A stretch of DNA of 64,000 bases from Eukaryota sp. TZLM1-RC (lineage: Eukaryota; Metamonada: BaSk clade), in assembly GCA_040285825.1 (NCBI GenBank), contig JAUPSS010000003.1:2480001-2544000 (forward strand), in the 5' to 3' direction. Under the pieces are notes generated by a model, which saw only the letters and a list, made by a program, of their open reading frames with translations, was not told where the DNA came from and made no database searches. Every line of letters starts with the position of its first letter. The stretch's first letter is position 1. Shown piece by piece: positions 1 through 9,902 of this stretch. Position numbers and translations under genes: made by a program.

Positions 1-26
1 TATTTTAAGCTCAAAAAAGAAATCAT

Positions 27-1484
27 TCACTGATATCTTTCAGAAAACTTTTGTCTAGCAAAATCTCGCATTTGTTGCATTCTTTGCTCTAAACTTGACT
101 GTCGTTGACTCGCATCCTCATGAAATTGACTACTAAAGACTGCCACGTCATCACCACGTATCGCCACGTCATCACTCCTAACTTCTGTTGATTCAACACT
201 TGACTCAGAGCTAGACCTAGAGCTGGCATTAGGGTTAGGGTTAGGGTCGGGGTTAGGATTGCTAGGTTCAGGACTCGATGAATTCATGACCAATAGCAAA
301 TCAATAGCTTCTTGGACACTATTTGAAGAGTGAAGAGTTTCAATTAAATCACTTCTACTTACCCTAGGGAACATTTCAACCATTCTAGCAATTACATTTG
401 GGTCAATCGATCGATCCAAATGGAAATTACAGATTGGACAGGTTCTACGACTTCTAGACATTTGAATAAAACAAGATTTATGCAAGAAATGTTGGCAAGG
501 TAGCTTGACAACTTGCTGTGACGAGAGAGGATCACGGCACAGAACACACACGTCATCACTAGCGAATGACGATGTGTCAACACGTGTAACTGACTGTAAA
601 AGCTGTCGATTGATTGTGACAGAAGTCAGAATATTTCTTATTGCTTTTTGACTTTGTTTGGACAATGGAAAAATGTTGAACAGGAAATAGCAAATATTGA
701 CAATAATGACCAATTCTTTTAAGGCAGATGGTTTAAAAAATAGAAAAGCAAAATAAATTGTAGAAATTTGAATTAGTATCAGAGTAGTAAAGTCCATGAA
801 AAGAAACAATTTTTGCCGGAATTCAGCAAAAATGTGCGAAAATCGGGAAAATGCAAAACCAAATTCACCTAAAATGTACAAAAATCGAACGATATAAACT
901 CCTGATAAAAAAAGATCAAAAATCAAATGACCAATCAAAGATGACGTGATCCAGGGCGAGTTTAAAACTAGACCAGCAAGGTTGTAGTACCTAAAAATAG
1001 TAACAATAGCTGCTAATAAAATTGAAGGTGTTTTATGAAGGTAAGAGGCGTGCTGAGATAAATCATCAAAATGAAAAGTAAATAAAGACGGTATAAGGGA
1101 AAGAAAGAAGAGATTAACAGAGATTGAAGAGGCAAACAGCTTGGCTTGTAGAGGGAGGTCCTTCAGTGAGAGATAAAGAACGACACGGAAGAGGAGGGGA
1201 AGAAGGAGAGACTGAGGACGGGATTGGAGAGGGATGTCTTTCAGAGAGAAGAAGATGAGCGGAGATATGTGTATGGCTTGTACTATGCAGTAGCGGATGA
1301 AACGGGGGAGATGGAGAGGGTCTTGCCATGATTCAGGTTGAAGAAAGAATAGATTGAATGGAGAAACTCCATATGAGATTAGAGAGGTGGAAAGGACAAA
1401 GAGAAGGACAGTAGTGGTACAGAAGAAGGTTCGGCTGATGGTTATTCGAAGTACCATTGGATGTTGATCTTCCTCAGTGATCAC
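27..1484 (-). CDS. Membrane RING-CUE E3 ubiquitin ligase (gp78/HRD1-like)
   Basis: A 485-residue protein with several hydrophobic segments (roughly residues 18-40, 60-80, 92-106, 117-137, 153-176, 185-205, 230-250 and 258-275) is followed by a cytosolic tail. The tail has a RING-H2 finger (about 313-357; CVLC, CQHFLH, CPIC) and then a CUE-like ubiquitin-binding helix set (about 362-400; MVEMFP then AIDLLL). Multi-pass membrane part, RING and CUE in that order is the layout of gp78/AMFR, an ER-associated degradation ligase. That it handles misfolded ER proteins is inferred from the family. The linker holds an Asn-Pro/Asp-Pro run encoded by telomere-like repeats, then Ser-rich and acidic stretches, ending in a charged helix. 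Two Met codons (residues 1 and 10) could start the protein. No intron is visible. HRD1 lacks a CUE domain, so gp78 is the closer relative. Confidence 0.85.
   Translation of the reverse strand: MITEEDQHPMVLRITISRTFFCTTTVLLFVLSTSLISYGVSPFNLFFLQPESWQDPLHLPRFIRYCIVQAIHISPLIFFSLKDIPLQSRPQSLLLPLLFRVVLYLSLKDLPLQAKLFASSISVNLFFLSLIPSLFTFHFDDLSQHASYLHKTPSILLAAIVTIFRYYNLAGLVLNSPWITSSLIGHLIFDLFLSGVYIVRFLYILGEFGFAFSRFSHIFAEFRQKLFLFMDFTTLILIQISTIYFAFLFFKPSALKELVIIVNICYFLFNIFPLSKQSQKAIRNILTSVTINRQLLQSVTRVDTSSFASDDVCVLCRDPLSSQQVVKLPCQHFLHKSCFIQMSRSRRTCPICNFHLDRSIDPNVIARMVEMFPRVSRSDLIETLHSSNSVQEAIDLLLVMNSSSPEPSNPNPDPNPNPNASSRSSSESSVESTEVRSDDVAIRGDDVAVFSSQFHEDASQRQSSLEQRMQQMRDFARQKFSERYQ
229..257 (+). repeat. 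TTAGGG-type telomere-like microsatellite inside coding sequence
   Basis: The plus strand reads three TTAGGG units followed by a degenerate TCGGGG/TTAGG unit. On the coding (minus) strand this makes the Asn-Pro-rich run in the RING-CUE protein. It keeps the reading frame. Confidence 0.85.
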
Positions 1485-2591
1485 TAAATTGAAATCTTTG
1501 TGCCGTAATAGAAAAGTAATTGATTGTATATGGTATAGAAAACATTCTTACATAATAGAGATGTTATGTTTAAATCTGAGGGTTTATTGTGAATTAAAGA
1601 ATCTGCTCAAAAGATTTGATGAAAAAAATGATAAATAGATGCTGAAATATTCTCTACAAAGTAGTTACCTTAGTTTCACATGACATAATGCTCTAATTCC
1701 AATTTCTATTTTACTGCCTTTATTTTGAAATCATTAAGTGGAATTAAACAAGGAGATTCCTCAGTGTTGGTTTTCGTGCACCAAACATAAACAATAAATA
1801 CAGAAGTTTATGTACGGAATATAAGAAATCAGCAAAGGAAAAGAAAAGCTAGAATTTAAATACATGATGACTTGATTATTTTCCTCAAGAGGCAAGTCAC
1901 GTTTAGCTACAGCTAACATCAGGACCTCTTTTATTCTGTCTGGCATTTCAATCCAATCTTATCACAAATTCAAGCAATGTTTCCTTGATTAAAGATGATT
2001 GCATAAATGGACGATGTGGTTTCAATAGGCGACTAAATGATAGAGAAAAAAACATTTTTAAGTTTTTAAAAAATTATTCAATAAAAATGGCCTCCTTTGT
2101 TCTTTACAAAGACCAAATTGTAGAAGAATTGTTTAAAAGTAATTTTTTTATTGGACATAAATTTATTACATTAGCAAAATTTATCAACAATGCAATTTTT
2201 GTACTTGGACGAGTACGTTTGAGTCTCTCTAAATGAATTCACATTAATTCACAGAAAGTCTCATGAATTTTGACATCAACTGTAATAGACTGAAATATTG
2301 GAACATTGCAACTTGAACTGAGTTAAACTTCAGGTTTAATGAAAGGTCTACATACAAGAGGATTTGTAGATAGAAATATATGATTAAAGTTTGAATCAAA
2401 ACAGGGTGTGATTATAGTAAATTTAATATGTTTCCGTACATCAAATTTTGGTAATCAATACTTGTACTTTCTTAATTTAGATTTAATTTATTAAACAATT
2501 ACTTACTGAAACGATGAAAAATGAAAAGACAGAGTTTATTTACAACAAACTTGCCACGTCATCATGTGGACAGAATGACGTTTCCTGCTCT
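1485..2591. other. Intergenic, no supported gene
   Basis: AT-rich sequence. Short ORFs at 1761-1946 (minus) and 1985-2236 (plus) have no recognisable domain and look like chance. A short plus-strand stretch near 1735-1764 resembles the SG-KQGD motif of the window's LINEs but has no flanking similarity. A GCCACGTCATCA word sits at 2553-2564. Confidence 0.5.
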
Positions 2592-2921
2592 CTAACACTT
2601 GAAATCCACAACCCATGAATTTGGTGACTTTTGTTTAACAGAACAGTCACATCCCTTGCATGTACAACCACGTTCTCCCCAAGTGACGTAAGCTCCTTGT
2701 TGATAAGTGGCGCTGCTCCATGACCCAGTAGAAATGGCGTTGGAAAAGGTTAATGGAAAAATACGCTTAGCAGGACTACTCTCCCAGCGTCCAGTGGTGG
2801 AGTAAGACTTGTAATTGAGCATTGAAAGACTCCGATTACGAATCTGAACCTGGTAAAAAGTTGATGCAGAAACAGTGTATGTGAGAAGTAGTAGGAGTAG
2901 GATGAGTCGATTTGTGTGCAT
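2592..2921 (-). CDS. Small secreted Cys-rich protein, unrecognised
   Basis: I place the start at the internal Met at 2921 because it begins a classic signal peptide (MHTNR, then a run of seven Leu/Ile, cleavage after VSA). An in-frame upstream Met at 3032 would bury that signal behind 37 residues. The mature part is about 90 residues: Ser/Thr/Tyr-rich, beta-strand-like, with GRWESSPA and TGSWSS segments. It ends in a tight cysteine group (GCTCKGCDC) and a final Cys. The pattern recalls small extracellular beta-sandwich proteins such as aegerolysin-like proteins, but I do not recognise a family with confidence. Secretion is supported; function is unknown. Confidence 0.6.
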   Translation of the reverse strand: MHTNRLILLLLLLTYTVSASTFYQVQIRNRSLSMLNYKSYSTTGRWESSPAKRIFPLTFSNAISTGSWSSATYQQGAYVTWGERGCTCKGCDCSVKQKSPNSWVVDFKC

Positions 2922-3032
2922 TTGGAGAAATGAGTATGTGGAAAGACAACATTTTATCTTTGATAAACCAACGCTATTGATATCAGAACTCACAATTGAG
3001 GAATTCCATTCGTGAGATTGTGACGTCGCCAA

Positions 3033-3674
3033 TACTCATCAAAAGTCAATGTAATACGCTACTTCTTCACAACAGTTCATTGTAAGAACAGTAATTTTTG
3101 TTTTTGCTATTGAAATATATTACTTCTTCACATGACTTACATGTACCAATAACAGATTGTGGAACCCGATTGAGCTGTGAAATTAATTTGAACAATCCAA
3201 TTGAACTAAGTTGTTTGTTTGTTTTGATTTTGACTTTTTGGTAGCCATTCTCATTCTACCAATAAAGCTTTATGGTCATTCGAAATTTTTACTCCTTTTG
3301 ATAATATGTAATTAGTAAGCAGCTCATAAATCAACATCTCCATAATCTATCTCTCCCAAAGCAGAACAATTAGATGCAACTCTTTAATATTATATTACAA
3401 TTTACTATAGATTGAATATTGATACAATATTTTCAATGAAAGTACTCACATGTGCATTATTTTTGCTATTTTGACAGATTTGTAATTCTGGTATACATTC
3501 ACGAACTTTCAGATTTTGGAATTTACCAAATACCTCATAAATCATTTGCAACAACGTCAACAGCACTTCCATATTTTTGTTCAATATTCTTTGTCGAAGA
3601 AGCGGTTAATTGTAGTAAAAGTCTGTAAGATGCCATCAAATGACTCGTCAAACCAATCACTAAATTGCTCACAC
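3033..3674. other. Intergenic, nothing recognised
   Basis: AT-rich sequence between the secreted-protein gene and the LTR; no ORF, repeat or RNA gene is supported. Confidence 0.5.
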
Positions 3675-3801
3675 TGTTGCCGTTAGGCACTATGCTAGCT
3701 GTATGTATGGGTTAGTGTGTTAGTTAATGCGGGTTAAGATTAAAATATTTTTATTTAATGTTATTAAATATGCTTAGGTACTCATTAGTGAGATACCTAC
3801 A
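3675..3801 (-). repeat. 3' LTR of gypsy element (127 bp)
   Basis: On the minus strand the unit begins TGTAGGTATC and ends GCCTAACGGCAACA, giving TG...CA termini. Just inside it (plus 3802-3814) lies a minus-strand purine tract GGGAGAAGG, the expected polypurine primer. About 95 bp of it recurs at 19079-19178. Confidence 0.7.
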
Positions 3802-3829
3802 CTACCTTCTCCCGTTTTCTTAATTAAAA

Positions 3830-4506
3830 TTATTTACAGTTGTTCTTCCGCTTCCTTTGCGGATAACGCTTTTGCTGAGGCACGGGGAGAGCCCGAGCTG
3901 CGTTGTTGGATTTAATAGATTTACGTTTTCTTTTATTTGGTTTCTTATTAAATCGTTGATACGCTTCTGAATATCTGATAGAATGGAGTGGTTCCTCGGT
4001 AGTATCTCCACCAAACCATCTTACAGTACAGAAGGGTCCTTGAGCAGTATAATACTCGTCAAGGATTTCATCGATGACATGTTTAGCTGAATCTGTGGCT
4101 GCGATAGTCCTAAGTAGATCGTTAGCGTTAGGATCGTCAGCGTTATGAATTTTACAGTTTCTCATATTTTAGATTGTCCACCAGTCGTCAGATTCTTTAT
4201 TGATAAAGTGGAGTCGGAAGGGGTATCTAAAATCAGATATAGGCCTAACCAAGATCCATGCAATCTATAAAGTTGTTTACTCATTCGAAGAATATAGTCA
4301 CCAATATGAAATGTGTTTTCATCTATGTTTTTCATATGACTGGGGGTGTTTAATAATTGGTGAAGTTGTGCTTCTTTCCATCTCTTTTGAAGATGGTCAT
4401 TCTTTAATTTGAGGTCTTGTAAAAGTGGTACATTGGATTCAAAATCGAAAATGCCTCCAACAATGTTAGCAGGATCTGATCTTGGGATGATAGACCACCC
4501 AAACAT
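3830..4506 (-). pseudogene. Integrase C-terminus with chromodomain-like tail (relic)
   Basis: Two minus-strand reading frames, 4162-4506 and 3830-4165, meet with a frame change. The first has an integrase C-terminal strand pattern (IGDYILRMSK...LGLYLIL). The second contains FCTVRWFGGDTTEEPLHSI followed by EAYQRF. Its spacing fits a chromodomain (V-W-G, then T-EPL, then a helix), as in chromoviruses that target heterochromatin. It ends in a basic Lys/Arg tail. The chromodomain call is tentative. Confidence 0.6.
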
Positions 4507-4630
4507 CAGTTCGTTGCGGAGTGTGATTTGTTGTTCTACTTTTGGTTGAATTAATTAATAGTTGAGTTATAGGTACATATGTGGACCATGCATCATAGTC
4601 GCTGTAAGCTATTAATAATTTCCTTATACA

Positions 4631-5200
4631 TTATATCACATCTCGCTGTTTTCTTTTAACCAATCCATTGCTTTCAGAATGATAAGGAATTGAATTATAC
4701 ACTTCAATTGACATTCTTTGGCAAAACAATTTAAATATTTCGTTGGCGAACTCAGGACCATTATCGTTATGTATAGACATAGGTATGCTAAAAATAGTGC
4801 AGACGTTCCATATCAAAGCATCCGCTACTTCTAAGGCATTAAGTTCTTTTAAAGGTACAAGTATTGTATATCTTGTAATTGAATCGACGAAAACTAGTCA
4901 ATATTTATTATCGTTGTTGTCTATATTGAGTGGTCCAATTGTATCCACGTTTAATTTTGCGACGGCGCGATTTGCCCACAGGGAACCAGTTGAGGGAGTC
5001 TTTGATTGTTTTACTGGTGCTGTTTTCTGGCAAGTAGGACAACGTTCTGTATGTTTGATCAGTTCTTTTCTCATGTTTGGCCAGTAGAAATCGCTTTTGG
5101 AAAGTTTATAAAGACTTTCGTTTTTGCTAGGGTGCCCTGATTGGGTTAAACCATGTATTAGGTTGAGTGCCGTTATTCTTAGTTTGGTCGGGATTATCAT
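4631..5200 (-). pseudogene. Retroviral-type integrase core (relic)
   Basis: Frame 4898-5200 has the HHCC zinc domain (HGLTQSGHP, later CPTCQK) and the first catalytic Asp region (LNVDTIGPL). After a frame break, 4631-4816 continues with the second catalytic Asp (NDNGPEF). Where the third acidic residue (the Glu of the usual G-VER) is expected, the sequence reads NGLVKRKQ, with Lys instead of Glu. The loss of that residue plus the frameshift make it inactive. Confidence 0.75.
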
Positions 5201-5455
5201 TTAATTATTGTCATTTAGTCGGACTTCAGTGTTTTTGCATAGTGTAGCGTTTATGAATAATGGATCATTATTGCTAATGGCTAGTTGTTGCTCTGATTTA
5301 ACTTTTGAGGGCCAATTTGAAAAAATGGGTAAATCTAGGTGCATTGCCAATTCGAAAATGTGGATTGGGTCTGGTTCTTCATAATTAGAATCATCGTCAG
5401 GGGGTATTTTACGGTGCCAAAAGGGATCATGTGGGTAATTAATGTGATTTATTTC

Positions 5456-6760
5456 CTAGTTTTCTAAATTTGTATCTATGTTTCTTGACATCATGTCAGC
5501 CCAGTGGTTGTCTTCTCTTTTTTTGTGTATAATATCAAAGTCAAATTCTGACAAGATAGGTAACCATCTCTTGACGATTCTGTTCTTTTCAGGGGCCGTG
5601 GCGAGGAATGCAATATTCCTGTGATCTTTGAAAATGGTCAAATGTCTAGTGATGAGAAAGCTTTCCAGATGACTTTCTGTTAATATTGATAGTATCGCAT
5701 ATAATTCTTTTTGTAAAGTAGACCAACGCTTTTGAGTACCGGTTAAAATCCTACTGTAAAAGGAAATTGGTTTTACTTTTCTATCTTTCAATGCAGTTCC
5801 AATGGGTGAATAAGGTGCGACTTCTTGCCAAATGACTCCTCCTACTGCGATGTCAGATGCATCTGTGCTAATCAGAATGCGTTTGTCTGGTGAAGGTAAT
5901 TCCAGAGACTTGTGATTAATTATGAGGCGTTTTATTTGGTCTAATAGTTGTTCGTGTTTGGCCTTCCAATTTACACGACGTTGTTAGTGCCTAATTAACT
6001 CATTTATGGGTGCTACTAGTTGTGAAAAATTTGGGAGCCAATCTCTTATGAAATTGACTGAGCCAACTAATGACCGTACTTCCTTGATAGTTTTTGGAGC
6101 AGGTATGTTTATTAAGGCATGTACTCGTTTTTTGCTAATTTTTCTTTGTTTGAATTGGAAAGTGCTGCCTAAAATGTCAATTGGTTGTTTGTCAGTAACG
6201 AATTTACATTTTCTCAATCCAATGTTGACTCTTCTATCCCTTGCGCATTGCAGTACCCTCTGTATTCTGTCAAAGAATTCTTGAAGGGTTGATCCTATTA
6301 TGATTATGTCGTCGATGTAAATAAATGCTCTTTCTATTTGGAAAATTTCCATCATTACATTTTGGAAAATTGTTGGGATATTTTTTAGTCCGAAGCATGT
6401 TTTTTTAAACATAATAGATCTGCCAGGAATGGAGATAGATGTCCTTTCAATATCTTCGTCAGCTTCTTTCATTTGCCAAAAGGCGTTTGGGAGATCCAAA
6501 GTGCCAATAAAATTGGCCTGACTCTGAAAAACAGCTGAAATTAATGGTAAGTTAGACTCGACCGGAATTGTAGGAGCGTAAACTCCATCTTTACTACTGA
6601 AGTCGCCCGCAACCTAGGTTTTCGATCATCAGGGTATATCACTAATACTATTGGGGAACTGAACTTATAGTTCGATTCGATTGCATACCTCATTTCAATC
6701 AATTCATCAAAAATCTGATTGGTTATTTGTAATTTCTTTGGGTTGAGGCCCGAGCTGGTT
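5456..6760 (-). pseudogene. Reverse transcriptase and RNase H (relic)
   Basis: The frame 5984-6499 has the RT palm: DLPNAFWQMK (LDL-type strand), FGLKNIPTIFQ, and the catalytic YIDDIIIIG. The upstream RT fingers can be read at about 6600-6760 in another frame (LNPKK...YPDDRK), so at least one frameshift lies between. A stop-bearing stretch at about 5800-5980 joins it to the RNase H part (5456-5791; PISFYSRILTGTQKRWSTLQ, then FKDHRNIAFL). The catalytic YxDD is intact but the ORF is broken. Confidence 0.8.
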
Positions 6761-6985
6761 TATGTACAATTGTATTAGTATTGTAGAAGGGGATCGTCAT
6801 AGGTGGACAATCGATTCCATCTTTATTGGGCTGTTCGCTGAATACGTCTTTGTATTGAGCTAATATATCAGACAAATTCTTATTATACTCACTATCATCT
6901 AAATTAATCGCACATCCAGCACGTCATTTCCAATCCACATTATCTAATTGATGAGTAAAATCTGCTTCACTGCAAGAAGTTGATT

Positions 6986-7429
6986 CTACATGGCCAATTT
7001 GGTGAGTTGTAATTCTCTTATGAAAAAGGCTCCAGGATTTAGCAGGGTGCGGCGCTCTTCGTCTAGTAAAGTACCAAAACTGTCAGATGTCAGTAGCTCA
7101 GGTTGTTGTAACATGTCTACCCCAATTAAAAATTTGTTCGAACTTGGTATAATTAGGAGAGTATGATTTATTGATACCTGGTTCGCGATACTGCCAATAT
7201 TGAACGTCAGAATGCCTTGTGCACTCCCAAGCGAATTTGTTGATACATTGCTAGCAGGAATGAATTGTGTTACATCGTTTTCATTTATGGACATTGAAAA
7301 CCGATTTGCTAGGTCGAGCGAAATGACAGAACAAAATGCAGTTGTGTCTATCATGCCTTTTATGACCGTATCGTTGATTCTAACCTGAAGCTCTAAAAAC
7401 TGAGGCTGCTTGGATCTGTTGTGGTTCAT
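6986..7429 (-). pseudogene. Retrotransposon aspartic protease, active site altered
   Basis: A 147-residue frame fits a retropepsin: a flap-side strand pair, then IKGMIDTTAFCSVIS where the catalytic triad Asp-Thr/Ser-Gly should be, and later FLIGVDMLQ, the usual second psi-strand (I-G-D/ML). The expected Gly of the triad is Thr, which predicts loss of activity. Confidence 0.65.
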
Positions 7430-7505
7430 ACAAGGTGTTGTTTCATCTGCTCGATTGTATAAATCTCTTTCTAAACTGTTTTAACTCAAATAATTATCTA
7501 CTTTA

Positions 7506-7866
7506 TTATCTTAACCGAAAGAGAGTGGGTTTAAGAGGGATGCTTGAGCTGAATGTTCCGATTGGCTTGTTGTATAAGTATGGCTCAATTCGGGAGCTGT
7601 AGCGTGCGATGATTGGTGTATATGAAACATATATGCATATATTTATTTCCTCTTGTACCACGGCCACCTCGGCCCCTATATCTACCTTGGCCTCTACTAT
7701 GGCCTCTATGAATATTTTTAAAACTATCATAACTACCTCTGAATGGTCTTCCTCAGCCTCTACTTCTGCCGGCGCTTCTTCGTTGATCTAATGGAACCAC
7801 AGATCTGGTCTATCCGGGATCCTCGCATTCTGCAATAACATGGCCTGGCTTCTGACAAAAAGTACG
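7506..7866 (-). pseudogene. Gag nucleocapsid end: zinc knuckle and RG-rich tail (relic)
   Basis: Near 7835-7860 the minus strand encodes FCQKPGHVIAEC, the last three ligands of a CCHC knuckle; the sequence breaks just before the first Cys. It is followed by an Arg/Gly-rich stretch (7640-7730) typical of gag nucleic-acid-binding tails. Stops are present. Confidence 0.6.
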
Positions 7867-7884
7867 CGAAAAATATGAATATGA

Positions 7885-8474
7885 AACCAAAAATTAACAA
7901 TTCAAAGTTCTAATCTTGTTTCCAGAAATCAAGAATTAAGCCAAACTCTGGTTGAAAAGGATCAAGAAATCAATAATAGAGATCAATTAATAAATGATTT
8001 GAGAATAGAAATTAACGATTAAAACTCCAAAATTGTCGATTTTTCCAGAAACGCAAAGGAATTTAAAGAGCAAATTAATGACTAAGTATTTATTGAACTT
8101 GCACACTTAACTCAATTAACTCATAACTAATGCGACGACTTTCATTGAACCAAGATTTCCTCTACAAAATCTTTATCTGCTTGCTGTCTAGCTAAAGCTT
8201 CTCTTATTTTTTTGAACAACCAATTGAACAGCAAATTAATTCAGTCCAAATTTGCCATAATATTACAGAAAATCAGAATTTTGGTAATCCCAACCAAATA
8301 TTAGCTGATGATGGTTCTTCTCATGAGAATCAAGAGGAGATCAATGGTAGTGATTGTGATCAATATTTGGAGGATGGATTTGAAAATATAAAAGTTGAGC
8401 CAAGTGATGATTATACATCTGAAACAATGGTTGAAAAAGCAAAAGAATTTCATTATAATGAACAGTGCAATTAA
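7885..8474 (+). pseudogene. Coiled-coil gene relic split by a LINE 3' end
   Basis: Plus-strand 7885-8019 reads as a charged heptad-like helix (LVEKDQEINNRDQLINDL), with one stop at 8020 and then about 19 further open codons. After the minus-strand LINE-A tail at 8085-8213, an open frame resumes at 8217 and runs 85 codons to TAA at 8472. It is acidic and contains VEPSDDY. The two parts could be one gene interrupted by the LINE. No family is recognised. Confidence 0.4.
8085..8213 (-). repeat. LINE-A 3' terminal fragment
   Basis: The stretch from the AAGTATTTATTGAACTTGCACAC end to the GCTTCTCTTATTTTTTTGAA side matches the 3' ends of the LINE-A copies at 21595, 48550 and (other strand) 42600 and 46250. 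It is severely 5' truncated. Confidence 0.8.
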
Positions 8475-8639
8475 ATTAAATGATCACTTAAATTCAAATC
8501 GAGATGAGGCACTTTTTATATTTGACAAACATAAATGTTTTACCAAAATGCATTCTTCATGTTTTCATTATATCTTTGGTCAGAAATGGAATTCATGGGA
8601 GATGATCTGAAAAATGGGGAATTACGGAAACGGCTTCTA

Positions 8640-9735
8640 GTGACAGAGGGTCACTCCTCCTCCGCACGCTGCTCTCTGTGACCCATCTCCCTATCGCACG
8701 CTATCGCCATCAACTTCGCTTTTTCATTTCTTCATCCCAACAACTTTATTTATTGTTCGATTCCATCATTCAAATCTTTTCATCCATGACACTAATACTC
8801 GTGAGATCTTTCCTACCCAACCCTTCCCCCCGTATTGACACAATGCTTAACACTCCCTTCTCCCACCATCAACATACTCTTGATACCCATCATCGTTGCT
8901 TTCGATATTGTTGTTGTTCAACGACATTGTTCTCGTTGTCATTGACCAGGATGATCTTCTTTGTTAGTTCTTTCATTCTTATTCTTGGCTTTTTTCCAGA
9001 ACATAACCCATCATGCTACCCACCCAATTTCTTTAGTTTTACTTTTTAGTCCATCTAAACTCAATCTTTTCATCCTTTGGAACTTATGCTAGACTTTTAC
9101 TTTGTTTTTATCTTGTAAGTTTTTCCATACCCTTGGTTTTATTAATTTATCACAACTGATGATTCAACTTTGGATTTCACCAATGTCAAAACTTTAGGTC
9201 CAGTTGATCCTGATGGTAAAGTTATTAGTGAATGTGCTAATGATGAACCTCTCATTACCCTTGTTAAATCTAATGTTGATTTTGATGATGTAGTTGTTGT
9301 TGGTTGTCAATCTCTTTTTGCTACTGATTCTACTATTGATTAAGAAACTACTCTTCCTCGTGATTCAACTGATACTAGTAGTCCCTTTGAATTAACCAAA
9401 ACAATGATCATTTGTAATACAAACTTTGTCATGTTCACTAACTATTTTTTCGTATATTTACCACTGTTGTTTTTAATTATTTTGTTTAATGTTTGTTACA
9501 ATTGAGAAGCTTTGAACAAATCAGTATCAAAGCACATATTTAAAAACCCCCATTGACAATTAAGGAAACCAGATCTTGAATATTCAAGTTGAATATAAGT
9601 TTTTGATGTCATTTATTAATGTTATAATTCAGGTTGATATTTATTAAAAAATTCAGCAGGACTGGGAATTAGTGTACTAATTTCAACATTAAAATACACT
9701 TTATTTCTTGGTCCACATTGTTTAATTTTTATATA
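8640..9735 (+). other. C/T-rich block with an orphan exon-like ORF
   Basis: From about 8640 to 9120 the plus strand is strikingly rich in C and T and poor in A and G. A 123-codon ORF at 8678-9049 reflects that bias and has no recognisable domain. At 9146-9343 a 65-codon frame without Met encodes an acidic, Val-rich peptide (GPVDPDGKVISE). After one TAA the same frame stays open and ends in a hydrophobic segment (YFFVYLPLLFLIILF). It could be the 3' part of a decayed membrane-protein gene; no family is recognised. Confidence 0.35.
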
Positions 9736-9902
9736 GAGTCTCTTCCAAATATTGAGAGTAATTCTTTGTATTTAGAGTCTCTATTAACAAATACATGCAC
9801 GACTGAGTAATCATTAATCATTCAGTTTTTAACTGTTTAAAGTTGATTACGGTCATGAAAGATCTGATTACGTGTGTCTATATAGTCTACATGTTTTTTT
9901 GA
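9736..9902 (+). repeat. Dispersed ~165-bp repeat, copy 1
   Basis: Begins GAGTCTCTTCCAAATATTGA, contains GTTGATTACGGTCATGAAAG and ends near CTACATGTTTTT. Two further copies lie on the same strand at 25789 and 60383. Similarity stops at both ends, so this is a defined unit. There is no coding potential, poly-A or tRNA-like box. Confidence 0.85.

Larger units (their letters stand above)
3675..7866 (-). mobile_element. Decayed Ty3/gypsy LTR retrotransposon, 5' truncated
   Basis: Minus-strand order is gag zinc knuckle, protease, reverse transcriptase, RNase H, integrase, chromo-like tail, purine tract and 3' LTR, the Ty3/gypsy order. Every module is split by stops or frameshifts, and the sequence breaks inside gag at about 7866, with no 5' LTR next to it. 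A gag start and matching LTR lie at 17850-19178 in the same orientation, so the missing 5' half may be there, displaced by later insertions. Confidence 0.85.

Noticed and set aside
1114-1329. 71-codon minus ORF inside the RING-CUE gene
   Set aside because: Overlaps the real gene in another frame; a Pro/Ser bias from its codon composition.
1735-1764. SGIKQGD-like RT motif on plus strand
   Set aside because: Only about eight residues match and no flanking LINE sequence can be followed on either side; chance or an unrecoverable relic.
8678-9049. 123-codon plus ORF
   Set aside because: Composition follows the C/T-rich block; no domain or recognisable start context.
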